Assembly: GCF_023544445.1 (NCBI RefSeq) | Contig: NZ_JALPVJ010000002.1 | Span: 496,001 to 560,000, forward strand | Source of the DNA: Actinoplanes sp. M2I2 | Lineage (GTDB): Bacteria > Actinomycetota > Actinomycetes > Mycobacteriales > Micromonosporaceae | Direction of reading: 5' to 3' | Length of the DNA: 64,000 bases | Shown here: in pieces, positions 7,761 to 15,350 of the stretch | How positions within the stretch are numbered: position 1 is the stretch's first letter | Layout of the letters: the number at the start of each line of letters is the position of its first letter | Program-made: the position numbers and the translations under genes | The notes under the pieces: model-generated | Database searches by the model: none | What the model saw: only the letters and a program-made list of their open reading frames with translations | Told to the model about the DNA's origin: nothing

Positions 7761-8522
7761 CTACGAGTTGGACAGAGCCTTCCACACGGCGGGGTCGTGA
7801 TAGTGGTTACGCGCGCCGGTCTGCAGAACCGCGCGCAGCGTCGCCAGATGCTCGGTATCGGGCGGCAGCTGCAGGCGATCCAGCAACGCGAGAGCTGCCG
7901 TCGGTTCGAGATCGCCATAAAGGTCGTGGTAGCTGGACAGCAGCCCCTTGAACAAGGCAGGCCACAACTCGGGCACAGCCGCGACGACTTCGTAGACGTC
8001 GCTCTTGGAGGCCCAGGGAACCGGACCCGAGCACTCCAAGATGCGGACGCTTCGACGGTGTATCCGGCCGGCGGTCAGAGCGCTCAGGTCCGAGCCCGCC
8101 CTCAGCGCGCGAATGTCGTGGCCCAATACCGCTGAGAAGGCAGATTCCGCCGTACCTCGGTCTTCGAACCAATCCACCCACAATGAGTACGACAACGGCT
8201 CACACGGGTCGACGGCCTCCAACCGCTGCCGGCACGCCGCCCAGAATGCTTCGACCAGTGCCGGATCATCGTGTTCGGCGACGAACCAGCCCAGCTCGCG
8301 GGTGACCCAATATTCGTCCAGTAAATCAAGAAGGCCGAAGCCGATTCGGAGCCTTTCTTCCGGGGTCAGCCGGTCGTCGGTCAGGGCCTCGGCCGCCCAC
8401 TCGTGAGCCAGCTCGCTGGTGGTCTGCTCCACGTCGCCTTGTCGCCACCGGCCGGTCTCCACAGGTATGACGCCCCGCTCAGCGAGCCAGCGAAGTGCCT
8501 CCTGCGACTCCGGTGCGTCCAT
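7761..8522 (-). CDS. Hypothetical soluble protein rich in Trp, Glu and Asp
   Basis: A 253-residue acidic, probably all-helical protein with many tryptophans (for example ALRWLAERGVIPVETGRWRQGD, LWVDWFEDRG, ELWPALFKGLLSSYHDLYGDLEP). There is no signal peptide, membrane segment or recognisable catalytic motif. The start at 8522 (ATG GAC GCA) is chosen because codon statistics fade upstream; an in-frame start at 8651 would add 43 atypical residues. It lies downstream of the MerR gene on the same strand after 207 bp that hold no convincing gene. Function unknown. Confidence 0.7.
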   Translation of the reverse strand: MDAPESQEALRWLAERGVIPVETGRWRQGDVEQTTSELAHEWAAEALTDDRLTPEERLRIGFGLLDLLDEYWVTRELGWFVAEHDDPALVEAFWAACRQRLEAVDPCEPLSYSLWVDWFEDRGTAESAFSAVLGHDIRALRAGSDLSALTAGRIHRRSVRILECSGPVPWASKSDVYEVVAAVPELWPALFKGLLSSYHDLYGDLEPTAALALLDRLQLPPDTEHLATLRAVLQTGARNHYHDPAVWKALSNS

Positions 8523-8729
8523 GCGGAAAGTGTGCCATCGAGGCCGCTGCCACCACCCGATAAGAACTCCTGACACTGCGCCCAGCCCTTCCGACGCGCT
8601 CGTCGACTCCCCGAACCAGCTCCCGCACGGCCCAGCGGAGACCAGCAGCACCGCGAGACCCCGCCGCCGGCAACCAGCCGACCTCGAGCACGACGTCGGC
8701 CAGGAGAGCGGTCCACCGCCCGCAAGACT

Positions 8730-9524
8730 TCATGCCACGCGGAACACCGGCCACCCGATCTCGGTGCGCCAGGCGCCCGGGTCGCTCACATCCCGGGGCC
8801 CCACGCGGTAGACCTCCCGCACGGGCCCAGCCACCGACATCGCGTTGTCCACGACCCACGCACCGAGCTTGCCGTAGGTGACGTCCGCGCCCTCGTGCTC
8901 GCCGGAGTGGGTGGTCACCGCCAGTTCCGCGGCGGGCAGAGTCACAGCGTGCACCCGTCCGGTGCGGGGCGGAGCTGAGGTCGGCAGGTAGACCAGCACC
9001 CGACCGCGGCCCTCCTCGAACAGGGCGTTCTCGTAGGTACCTCCCGGCGGGCCGGTCACCCCTGCGCCCACGGCCGCTTCCAGCTCGGCCATCGCGCCGG
9101 CGAACCACGCCTCGACGTCGGCGTGGCCGATCACGGCCTCGACCGCCGCGACCTCGCGGGCGGGCTCGGCGCGCAGCTCGACCTCGATCGGCGCAGGATC
9201 GGGCTGCAGGAGGCGGCGCAGCGCGGTGACCGCGGCCCGGGTGCGATCCAGCTCGGCCTCCAAGCGCCGCAGGTGACCCGCGACCAGCGTCGACCGGACG
9301 CCGGGGTCCGGCGTCCGCAGGATCTGCTGCACGTCGCTCAAGGGGACGTCGAGCTCGCGGAGCCGGTTGATGACCTGCGCAGTCGGAATCTGCTCGACGG
9401 AGTAGTAGCGGTAGCCGGTCGTCCCGTCCACGACGGCCGGCTCGAGCAGCTCCCCCTCGTGGTAGCGGCGCAGGGTCCGCACGCTCAGGTGGGTCAAACG
9501 CGAGAACTCCCCGATCGTCAGCAC
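8730..9524 (-). CDS. MerR-family regulator with GyrI-like effector domain
   Basis: A 264-residue regulator. The N-terminal MerR winged helix reads LTIGEFSRLTHLSVRTLRRYHEGELLEPAVV, followed by YRYYSVEQIPTAQVINRLRELDVPL and a coiled-coil dimerisation helix around RLEAELDRTRAAVTALRRLL. The C-terminal ~150 residues resemble a GyrI-like small-molecule-binding domain, as in BmrR and TipA-type proteins that sense hydrophobic drugs. The GTG at 9524 is preferred because it lies 6 bases after the -10 of a MerR-type promoter, which implies a leaderless mRNA. A further-upstream GTG at 9593 would run through that promoter. Confidence 0.88.
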   Translation of the reverse strand: MLTIGEFSRLTHLSVRTLRRYHEGELLEPAVVDGTTGYRYYSVEQIPTAQVINRLRELDVPLSDVQQILRTPDPGVRSTLVAGHLRRLEAELDRTRAAVTALRRLLQPDPAPIEVELRAEPAREVAAVEAVIGHADVEAWFAGAMAELEAAVGAGVTGPPGGTYENALFEEGRGRVLVYLPTSAPPRTGRVHAVTLPAAELAVTTHSGEHEGADVTYGKLGAWVVDNAMSVAGPVREVYRVGPRDVSDPGAWRTEIGWPVFRVA

Positions 9525-9530
9525 CTCCTC

Positions 9531-9561
9531 AGGGTGCAGGCTCCCCCAGGGGGAGGGTCCA
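9531..9561 (-). promoter_or_regulatory. MerR-type promoter/operator with 19-bp spacer
   Basis: On the minus strand a -35 TGGACC (9556-9561) and -10 CACCCT (9531-9536) are 19 bp apart. That spacing is the overlong one MerR activators correct by untwisting DNA. The spacer is filled by a near-perfect dyad, CTCCCCC/GGGGGAG (9541-9555). The regulator therefore probably controls its own leaderless transcript. Confidence 0.7.
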
Positions 9562-9700
9562 GCGCTTGACCCTCCGGCCCCGCGAGGCCGCACGGTGACG
9601 ACATGACACCCACCGGCGCCGCGATGAGGTGCACGCGTTCCTGCGCGACGCCGGCGCCGAGTTCGAGTACACCACCGAACCGTCAGAAGGAAGAGGAAGA

Positions 9701-10489
9701 ATGTCCAGCAAGGAACGTGACCGCCTCGACGGCCGCCACGCGCTCGTCACGGGCGGGTCGAAGGGTTCGGGCAAGGCCGTCGTCACCCGCCTGCGGGAGA
9801 TGGGCGCCGACGTGTGGACCACGGCCCGGACGATGCCCGCCGGGTACGACCGCCCCGACCGGTTCATCGAGGCAGACACGTCGACCGTCGAGGGCGCCCA
9901 GCTCGTGGCCGACCGCATCGCCCAGGCTGTCGGCGCGCTCGACATCCTCGTACACGTCGTCGGGGGCGCCTCGACGCCGTCCGGTGGGTTCGCGGTCATC
10001 ACCGAAGAGCAGTGGCTGACCGAACTGAACCTGAACTTCCTGGGTGCGGTGCGGCTCGACCGGGCCCTCCTGGCGGCGATGGCCGGGGCCGGGTCGGGTG
10101 TGGTGCTGCACTTCACCTCGATCCAGCGGGAACTACCGCAGTACGACGCGTCGCTGGCGTACGCGGCGGCGAAGGCGGCGCTGCGCACGTACAGCAAGGG
10201 CCTGGCCAACGAGCTCGCACCGCGCGGCGTGCGGGTCAACGCGATCAGCCCCGGCGGCATCGAGACCGAGGCCTACGAGCGGTTCGTGGACCGGATCGCC
10301 GAGGGCAACGGGCTCACCCGCGAGGCCGCCAAGCAGACGATCCACGACTCCCTCGGCGGGGTTCCCCTGGGGCGGTTCGCCCAGCCCGATGAGATCGCCG
10401 ACCTGGTCGGGTTCCTGGTGTCGGACCGCGCCTCGGCCATCGTGGGCGCCGAGTACGTCATCGACGGCGGCACGGTCCCGACCGTGTGA
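9701..10489 (+). CDS. Short-chain dehydrogenase/reductase (SDR), classical type
   Basis: A 262-residue NAD(P)-dependent oxidoreductase. It has the cofactor motif TGGSKGSG (classical TGxxxGxG), the HVVGGAS segment at the NNAG position, catalytic Ser in HFTSIQ, and YAAAK for the Tyr-xxx-Lys pair. A C-terminal [11 protein letters not shown] is typical of FabG-like SDRs. The start at 9701 has a strong purine-rich site (GGAAGAGG). The frame stays open 24 codons upstream, and the segment 9629-9700 looks like coding remnant rather than part of this enzyme. It diverges from the MerR gene, so it may be a target of that regulator. The substrate is unknown. Confidence 0.88.
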   Translation: MSSKERDRLDGRHALVTGGSKGSGKAVVTRLREMGADVWTTARTMPAGYDRPDRFIEADTSTVEGAQLVADRIAQAVGALDILVHVVGGASTPSGGFAVITEEQWLTELNLNFLGAVRLDRALLAAMAGAGSGVVLHFTSIQRELPQYDASLAYAAAKAALRTYSKGLANELAPRGVRVNAISPGGIETEAYERFVDRIAEGNGLTREAAKQTIHDSLGGVPLGRFAQPDEIADLVGFLVSDRASAIVGAEYVIDGGTVPTV

Positions 10490-10502
10490 GGTGCGGGACT
10501 GC

Positions 10503-11033
10503 TCAAACGGCATTTGGGGGTGCTGTCACGAAGCCGAGATTCTGCGGCCCTCGGAAAGGGAACTCGACTCTCTCGAAGCGAACGTGGTGCTGCTGGAACC
10601 ACTCCGCGATCGACTCGGCCAGGGCATCCCGCCCCAGTCGTTCGTCCCGCCAGAAGTTGCAGCAGGGGACGAGGACGGTTGCCCGGCCCAGCGCTGAGTG
10701 CACGACCTCGCGCAACGCCTGGTCGGGGTGAAGTCCGACGACGAGATCGTAGTAGGTGGCGTCCTCGGCCAGGTAGGGGACGGCGCGTGACTCGACACCC
10801 TTCAGCGTCCATCCCCGCGGATCGACGACCTCGACCTGGTAGTTGAAACGCTTGCGCAGCTCCCGCGCCAGCATCCCCTGACCGCCGGCCACGTCGGCGA
10901 CGTACTCGACCGAGTTGCCGAAGCGCTCGCCGATGAACTCGGCCAGTAAGGGGAAACGATCCGGGTCTCCGTGGAACCGGTGACCGCTCTTCTTCGGGGG
11001 GTGCTGCCTGCTCTTGACGCGATCACCCACCAC
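10503..11033 (-). CDS. Methyltransferase-like protein (PCC-motif type)
   Basis: A 176-residue protein with a Rossmann-like SAM-binding start (VEYVADVAGGQGMLARELRK) and the acidic end of strand 2 (VEVVDPRG). Later come YDLVVGLHPDQALREVV and VLVPCCNFWRD. The combination of a GLHP-D-A segment with a PCC motif recalls the Methyltransf_32/GSTCD-like group, though the protein is short. The first 25 residues are basic (KSRQHPPKKSGHR). The start is a GTG at 11033. It converges on the SDR gene, with only 13 bp between stops. Substrate unknown. Confidence 0.7.
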   Translation of the reverse strand: MVGDRVKSRQHPPKKSGHRFHGDPDRFPLLAEFIGERFGNSVEYVADVAGGQGMLARELRKRFNYQVEVVDPRGWTLKGVESRAVPYLAEDATYYDLVVGLHPDQALREVVHSALGRATVLVPCCNFWRDERLGRDALAESIAEWFQQHHVRFERVEFPFRGPQNLGFVTAPPNAV

Positions 11034-11145
11034 CGCACCGTACCGCGACGGTCATCCGCCGATGTCATCGCAGTTCCGCGTACCCTGGGTGAGCCCTCAC
11101 GAACGACCGCCGTTGCGCGTTGCCATCCCTGTTCCTACTGCGTGG

Positions 11146-11787
11146 TCACACAGCGACGGGCGGCACGAACCCGACGATCTTGTTGAGAAGCCGGCTGGTC
11201 TGCTCGATCAGGGACGGCCACGGTAGATCAGGCTCATTGATACGTAGTGACAGCATGCCGGTGATGGCGGCACGAAGGTCGAGGGCGACCGCGACCGCAT
11301 CGCCGGCCGGTGCGGCCCCAGCGTCCATGGCGGCTTGAACGGCGTCGGCAGTCCGGCGCAGCATCGCCTCTTTGAACGGCATGCCGGGGTGCCGGTTCAC
11401 CTTGCTTTCGTGCATCACCTTGAAAAGGCCGGGATGGTGCTGAGCCCACGTCGCCTGCGCGAGCATGCGTGCGAGCAGCCGGGTGGCCTCACCGTCGTGC
11501 TTTGCCTCTGCCTGGTGAACGGCCGCGAGCATGTCGTCGTGGCAGCGTTGCATGACAGCCAGCACGAGGGCTTCGCGATCCGGAAAATAGAGATAGATCG
11601 AGGTCGGCGAGATGGACAGGGCGCGCGCGACCGCGCGCAACGACAGCGTCTCGTCGGCGCCCGACTCGTCCAGCATGCGAACGGCCGCAGAGACGATCTC
11701 TGCTTGCAGTTGGTCACCCTGCCCGCGGGCGTTCGGGCGGCGTGGGCCGGCGGGTTTTGTCCGTGGGGCGCTGTCCATGGTTCGCAT
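11146..11787 (-). CDS. TetR-family repressor, divergent from a GlcG/HbpS-like gene
   Basis: A 213-residue regulator. A disordered N-terminus is followed by the TetR helix-turn-helix (IVSAAVRMLDESGADETLSLRAVARALSISPTSIYLYFPDREALV). A helical C-terminal domain resembles TetR_C_33-like regulators. It is divergent from the heme-binding-like gene at 11873. A perfect palindrome lies between them at 11835-11850, and a partial copy (TGTCCATGG) covers its own start region near 11772. The simplest reading is autorepression plus repression of the neighbour. ATGs at 11787 and 11778 are alternative starts. Confidence 0.9.
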   Translation of the reverse strand: MRTMDSAPRTKPAGPRRPNARGQGDQLQAEIVSAAVRMLDESGADETLSLRAVARALSISPTSIYLYFPDREALVLAVMQRCHDDMLAAVHQAEAKHDGEATRLLARMLAQATWAQHHPGLFKVMHESKVNRHPGMPFKEAMLRRTADAVQAAMDAGAAPAGDAVAVALDLRAAITGMLSLRINEPDLPWPSLIEQTSRLLNKIVGFVPPVAV

Positions 11788-11834
11788 TCTCCCAGCGTCT
11801 CCGCATTGCCCTCAGAGGAGCTTGGGCCTACGGT

Positions 11835-11850
11835 TGTCCATACATGGACA
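11835..11850. promoter_or_regulatory. TetR operator palindrome
   Basis: TGTCCATACATGGACA has perfect 7-bp arms around a 2-base centre. It sits between the divergent TetR and GlcG-like genes, 13 bp before the AAGGAG of the latter, where bound repressor would block transcription. Confidence 0.7.
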
Positions 11851-11872
11851 GCTGACCACCTTAAGGAGATCT

Positions 11873-12322
11873 GTGCCCGTCACCCATGAGGAAGCGCAAG
11901 CGTTGATCGGCCGAGCCCATCGCCGGGCGAAGGAGCTTGGTGCACAGGTCTCCGTCGCGGTCGTAGACGAGGGCGGCCACTTGCAGGCACTCGGCCGGAT
12001 GGACGGCGCGCCGCCGTTGTCGACCGAGATCGCCGAGCACAAAGCGGCCGGCGTGGCTCTGTTCCGTCGTGAGGGGGCAGAACTGCGCCGGATGCAGGAG
12101 GGGTGGCCGGCCTTCTTCGGCCAGATCGAACGCAGCTCGAGGAGACCGATACTCATCGGTGCCGGCTCGATGCTGATTCGGCGGGCAGGGGCGGTCCTCG
12201 GTGCCGTCGCGGTCAGTGGTGGACCGCCTCAGCACGACGACGAGTGCGCCGAAGCGGGGCTCGCGGGCCTGGACGCCGTCGTTCAACAGGGACCGCCGGC
12301 CGATCACCTGGTGGACAGGTAG
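11873..12322 (+). CDS. GlcG/HbpS-family heme-binding-like protein
   Basis: A 149-residue protein of the GlcG/HbpS (DUF336) family: VTHEEAQALIGRAHRRAKELGAQVSVAVVDEGGHLQALGRMDGA, then IEHKAAGVALF-like and IGAGSMLIRRAGAVLGAVAVSGG. It has no signal peptide, so unlike Streptomyces HbpS it is cytoplasmic. Family members bind heme or corrinoids, or are found beside glycolate and diol metabolism genes. The start is GTG 11873 with AAGGAG four bases upstream. It overlaps the convergent amidase gene by 19 bp at the 3' ends. Likely regulated by the divergent TetR. Confidence 0.82.
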   Translation: MPVTHEEAQALIGRAHRRAKELGAQVSVAVVDEGGHLQALGRMDGAPPLSTEIAEHKAAGVALFRREGAELRRMQEGWPAFFGQIERSSRRPILIGAGSMLIRRAGAVLGAVAVSGGPPQHDDECAEAGLAGLDAVVQQGPPADHLVDR

Positions 12323-13317
12323 TCCTGGGCCGCGGCGCGGAGCCGGCCGTGGCGGCCCTCGTAGGCGTCGGCGCCGTTGAGGAACCTCTTGGCCACCTTG
12401 GCCAGCATCGTGTAGTTCGGGTCGCAGACGTTGCCGACGGGGGCCTCGCCGGCCTGGCTGATCAGCTGGTACGCGTCGAGCAGGTCGAGCCCGGTGAGGC
12501 CGGCGGCCCAGGTGACCAGGTCGTGCTGGCTCATCCGGTACGCGTCCTCGAGCGGGCGGGCCGAGCCGGCCGACATCAGGGCGGTGTCGGTCTCGAAGCG
12601 CGGCGTCGGCGTCGGGACTCCCTTGATCACGTCGAGGATGACCACCGTGTTCATGGCCGCCTCGACGCCCGTACCGCAGACCTCGCCGTCGCCCTGGCGG
12701 CAGTGCCCGTCGCCCAGCGCGAACAGCGCGCCCGGCACGTTCACGCCGAAGTACGCCGTCACGCCCGCCCGCAGCTCCGGCGTGTCCAGGTTGCCGCCGT
12801 GCGCGTCCGGCACGATGGTCATGCGGCTCTCGAAGGCGGCCGGGGCGACTCCCGCCGTACCGTGCATGGGATCGAGGGGGAGCTCGACGCTGAAGTCGGA
12901 GCGCCGGGCGTGGTAGCGCACGACTCCGGCGGCGACGTCCACGTCGTACCGCCACACCAGCTCGTCGAGGGGTGCGTGCAACATGGCCGTGGTGTGGGTG
13001 CCGGTCAGCGCGCCGAAGTGCGGGAACGTCGACGAGACGGCCCAGTCGCGGGCCGGCACGATCTCGACGAAGTGCACCGCCAGGGTGTCGCCGGGCTCGG
13101 CCCCCTCGACGTGCACGGGCCCGGTGACCGGGTTGAGATAGGGGAACTCGCACACCACCGAGGGCAGGTCGCCGACGTCGCGGACGCGGCCGCCGAAGCA
13201 GTCCTCGGTGTAGAGTTCGAGGATCGTGCCCGGCTCGACCCGGCGTACCGGCTCCCGCCCGCCGAAGGTGTAGGACAGCTCCTCCGGCGAGGGGCGGTAG
13301 CTGACGACCTCGGTCAT
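12304..13317 (-). CDS. Acetamidase/formamidase family protein
   Basis: A 337-residue amidohydrolase of the FmdA/AmdA family. Recognisable blocks are GPVHVEGAEPGDTLAVHFVEI, HFGALTGTHTTAMLHAP, LPLDPMHGTAGVAP, HGGNLDTPELRAG, GALFALGDGHCRQGDGEVCGTGVEAAMNTVV and DAYQLISQAGEAPVGNVCDPNYT. This family hydrolyses formamide, acetamide or related short amides to the acid and ammonia in the cytoplasm. Its ATG overlaps the TGA of the upstream permease by 4 bases, so the two are co-translated and the permease probably imports the substrate or a related amine. Confidence 0.9.
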   Translation of the reverse strand: MTEVVSYRPSPEELSYTFGGREPVRRVEPGTILELYTEDCFGGRVRDVGDLPSVVCEFPYLNPVTGPVHVEGAEPGDTLAVHFVEIVPARDWAVSSTFPHFGALTGTHTTAMLHAPLDELVWRYDVDVAAGVVRYHARRSDFSVELPLDPMHGTAGVAPAAFESRMTIVPDAHGGNLDTPELRAGVTAYFGVNVPGALFALGDGHCRQGDGEVCGTGVEAAMNTVVILDVIKGVPTPTPRFETDTALMSAGSARPLEDAYRMSQHDLVTWAAGLTGLDLLDAYQLISQAGEAPVGNVCDPNYTMLAKVAKRFLNGADAYEGRHGRLRAAAQDYLSTR

Positions 13318-14720
13318 GAGTTCTCCTGCTCCGACAGGCCCGCGAGCGACGGGCGCCGTCCCGTGACATAGAAGGCGACGAGCACGATCACGCCGACGCC
13401 GAGCCAGGCGAAGCCGAGCGTCTGCGCGGCGATGTCCGCGTTGATGACCACATACAACAGGATCGCAAAGCCGATCACCGGTACGACGAGGTGCCGCCAC
13501 CAGTCCCGGCTGCGTCCCCGTACGACGTAGTGGACCACCACGGCGACGTGCAACGCCAGGAAAGCGGTCATCGCGCCGAAGTTGACCAGGGTCGAGAGCA
13601 GCGAGATGCCGTCGTCCCGGCTCGCCATGTACAGCCCCAGCACCAGCGAGACGGCCGCGACCAGCAGGGTCGCGTTGGCCGGCACCCGGTGCCGCTCGTT
13701 GACGCGGCTCAGGAACCGCGGCATCTGCCGGTCGCGGGCCATCGCGTAGAGCAGCCGGCTGGTGGCCGCCTGGGCGACCAGCGAATTGGCGAAGCCCCAG
13801 GCGATGGCCGTGGCCAGCGCGGTCAGACTGGCCAGCCATCCACCGCCGGCCGCCCGGGCCGCGTCGTAGAACGCCGTGCCCTCCGGGTCGCCCTCGGCCA
13901 GCAGCCCGGGCGCGTCCGGCACCAGCAGCGCGGCCACCCAGGTCTGGACCACGAACAGCGAGCCGGCCAGCAGCAGCGCGCCGACCATGGCCCGCCCGAT
14001 CTGGCGGGCCTCCTCGCGGCTCTCCTCGGCCAGCATCGAGATGCCGTCGAAGCCGAGGAACGACAGCACGGCGATGGACACCGCGCCGAAGACCACCGAC
14101 CAGGAGAAGGTGTCCGCGTTGTACAGCGGGCTCCACGAGAAGCCCTCGCCCTTGCCGCCGGCCAGCGCCACGACGCCGACGACCAGGAAAATCGCCAGAA
14201 TGACGGCCTCGGCGACCAGCATGATCCGGTTGACCCGCGCGGTCATCCGGATGCCGAGGTAGTTGACCGCCGTGTTGAGCAGGACGAAGGCGACCAGCCA
14301 CAGCCAGACCGGCACGGCCGGCACCAGCGAGTGCATGGCCACACTGGCCACCAGATAGAGCAGGCCCGGGACGAGGACGTAGTCGAGCAGGATCACCCAG
14401 CCGGCCAGGAACCCGACCGGCGGGGCGATGCCGCGCCCGGCGTAGCTGTAGACCGACCCCGCCATCGGGAAGGCCCGCACCATCTGCGCGTACGACAGCG
14501 CGGTGAACATCATGGCGACCATGCCGATCACGTACGCGAGCGCGACCATGCCGCCGGAGCCGCTGTAGACGCTGCCGAAGATCCCGAACGGGGCGATCGG
14601 CACCATGAAGATGAGCCCGTAGATCAGCAGGTCGGTGAAGCTCAGCGAACGGCTGAGCTCCTGCCGGTAGCCGAACTGCTCGAGATCGGCGGCCGCGGGT
14701 CCGTCCGGTGCTTGAGCCAT
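13314..14720 (-). CDS. APC-superfamily amino acid/amine permease
   Basis: A 468-residue permease with about 12 membrane helices. The first helices (FTDLLIYGLIFMVPIAPFGIFGSVYSGSGGMVALAYVIGMVAMMFTALSYAQM) carry the broken-helix glycine-rich motif of the APC superfamily, and FLGFDGISMLAEESREEARQIGRAM is the conserved helix 6-7 loop. It probably imports an amino acid, amine or amide using an ion gradient. ATG 14720 is preferred: GGAGGAGG lies 6-8 bases upstream, while the GTG at 14723 is too close. It is the first gene of an operon with the amidase. Confidence 0.9.
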   Translation of the reverse strand: MAQAPDGPAAADLEQFGYRQELSRSLSFTDLLIYGLIFMVPIAPFGIFGSVYSGSGGMVALAYVIGMVAMMFTALSYAQMVRAFPMAGSVYSYAGRGIAPPVGFLAGWVILLDYVLVPGLLYLVASVAMHSLVPAVPVWLWLVAFVLLNTAVNYLGIRMTARVNRIMLVAEAVILAIFLVVGVVALAGGKGEGFSWSPLYNADTFSWSVVFGAVSIAVLSFLGFDGISMLAEESREEARQIGRAMVGALLLAGSLFVVQTWVAALLVPDAPGLLAEGDPEGTAFYDAARAAGGGWLASLTALATAIAWGFANSLVAQAATSRLLYAMARDRQMPRFLSRVNERHRVPANATLLVAAVSLVLGLYMASRDDGISLLSTLVNFGAMTAFLALHVAVVVHYVVRGRSRDWWRHLVVPVIGFAILLYVVINADIAAQTLGFAWLGVGVIVLVAFYVTGRRPSLAGLSEQENS

Positions 14721-14752
14721 CACGTGCCTCCTCCGGCATCCGACCGCACCAT

Positions 14753-14770
14753 CATCGATTCAGCTCGATG
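14753..14770. promoter_or_regulatory. Inverted repeat upstream of the permease-amidase operon
   Basis: CATCGA (14753-14758) and TCGATG (14765-14770) are perfect 6-bp arms around 6 bases, about 33 bp before the permease start. A candidate operator. Confidence 0.35.
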
Positions 14771-14817
14771 GGTGCGCAACCCGGCCGTGAGGACCGGGGC
14801 GGTCGGGGAGGAGTGCG

Positions 14818-15288
14818 TCAGGAGCGTTTCACGGCGACCGCGACGCGGTGCGTGGTGGCGTAGATGGTGCCGGCCCAGCCGTCCGCGTCACGGAAGGAGA
14901 GGCTGGTGGCGCCCGGCTCGACGCGGTCGGCGACGATCGTGAACGCGCCGCGGGACAGCTCTCGGCGATAGAACGACAGCACCGCCTCAGGCCCGGGCGC
15001 GGCCAGCGTGAACGACGCGCCCGACTCGGCGTCGGTCAGGGTGGTCAGGTGGCTGCCGGGCGGCAGACGGAACGCGGAAGGCACATTCCGTACGGTGGTC
15101 TCGGCCCGGGCAGCGGCCTGGACGTCCCGCTGGGCGACGCGCGTGCCGGCGGCCGGGACGACGGCGGCCGGCTCGGTCGACCGCCGCTCGGCGACGGCCG
15201 GGCTGCCGCAGGCGCCCAGCCCGGCGGCGAGCAGGGTGGCCACCACCGTGGCGATGCGCCTCGCGATCATCCGCCTATTCTCGCTCAT
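14818..15288 (-). CDS. Secreted lipoprotein of unknown function
   Basis: A 156-residue protein with a type II signal peptide: basic start (MSENRRMIARR), hydrophobic stretch and lipobox LGAC, with the modifiable Cys at residue 27. The mature part has an Ala/Thr-rich linker, then a compact domain with LPPGSHLTTLTDAESGASFTLAAPGPEAVLSFYRREL and RVEPGATSLSFRDADGWAGTIYA. This is a pattern seen in small actinobacterial lipoproteins with no known activity. It would be anchored on the outer face of the cytoplasmic membrane. It stands alone between the permease operon and the M28 peptidase. Confidence 0.8.
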   Translation of the reverse strand: MSENRRMIARRIATVVATLLAAGLGACGSPAVAERRSTEPAAVVPAAGTRVAQRDVQAAARAETTVRNVPSAFRLPPGSHLTTLTDAESGASFTLAAPGPEAVLSFYRRELSRGAFTIVADRVEPGATSLSFRDADGWAGTIYATTHRVAVAVKRS

Positions 15289-15308
15289 CTCGTCAAGGTG
15301 TGGAGACC

Positions 15309-15341
15309 GTTGTGCCCGGCCCCGGCGGAGCCGGGCACAAC
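15309..15341 (-). terminator. Hairpin terminator of the M28 peptidase gene
   Basis: GTTGTGCCCGGC (15309-15320) and GCCGGGCACAAC (15330-15341) form a perfect 12-bp stem with a 9-base loop, 10 bp after the peptidase stop. Confidence 0.75.
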
Positions 15342-15350
15342 CGCGGACCG

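Noticed and set aside
9603-9700. Possible short gene or remnant (...[16 protein letters not shown]) before the SDR
   Set aside because: Too short and without a match. It is recorded only as a possible remnant in the SDR entry.
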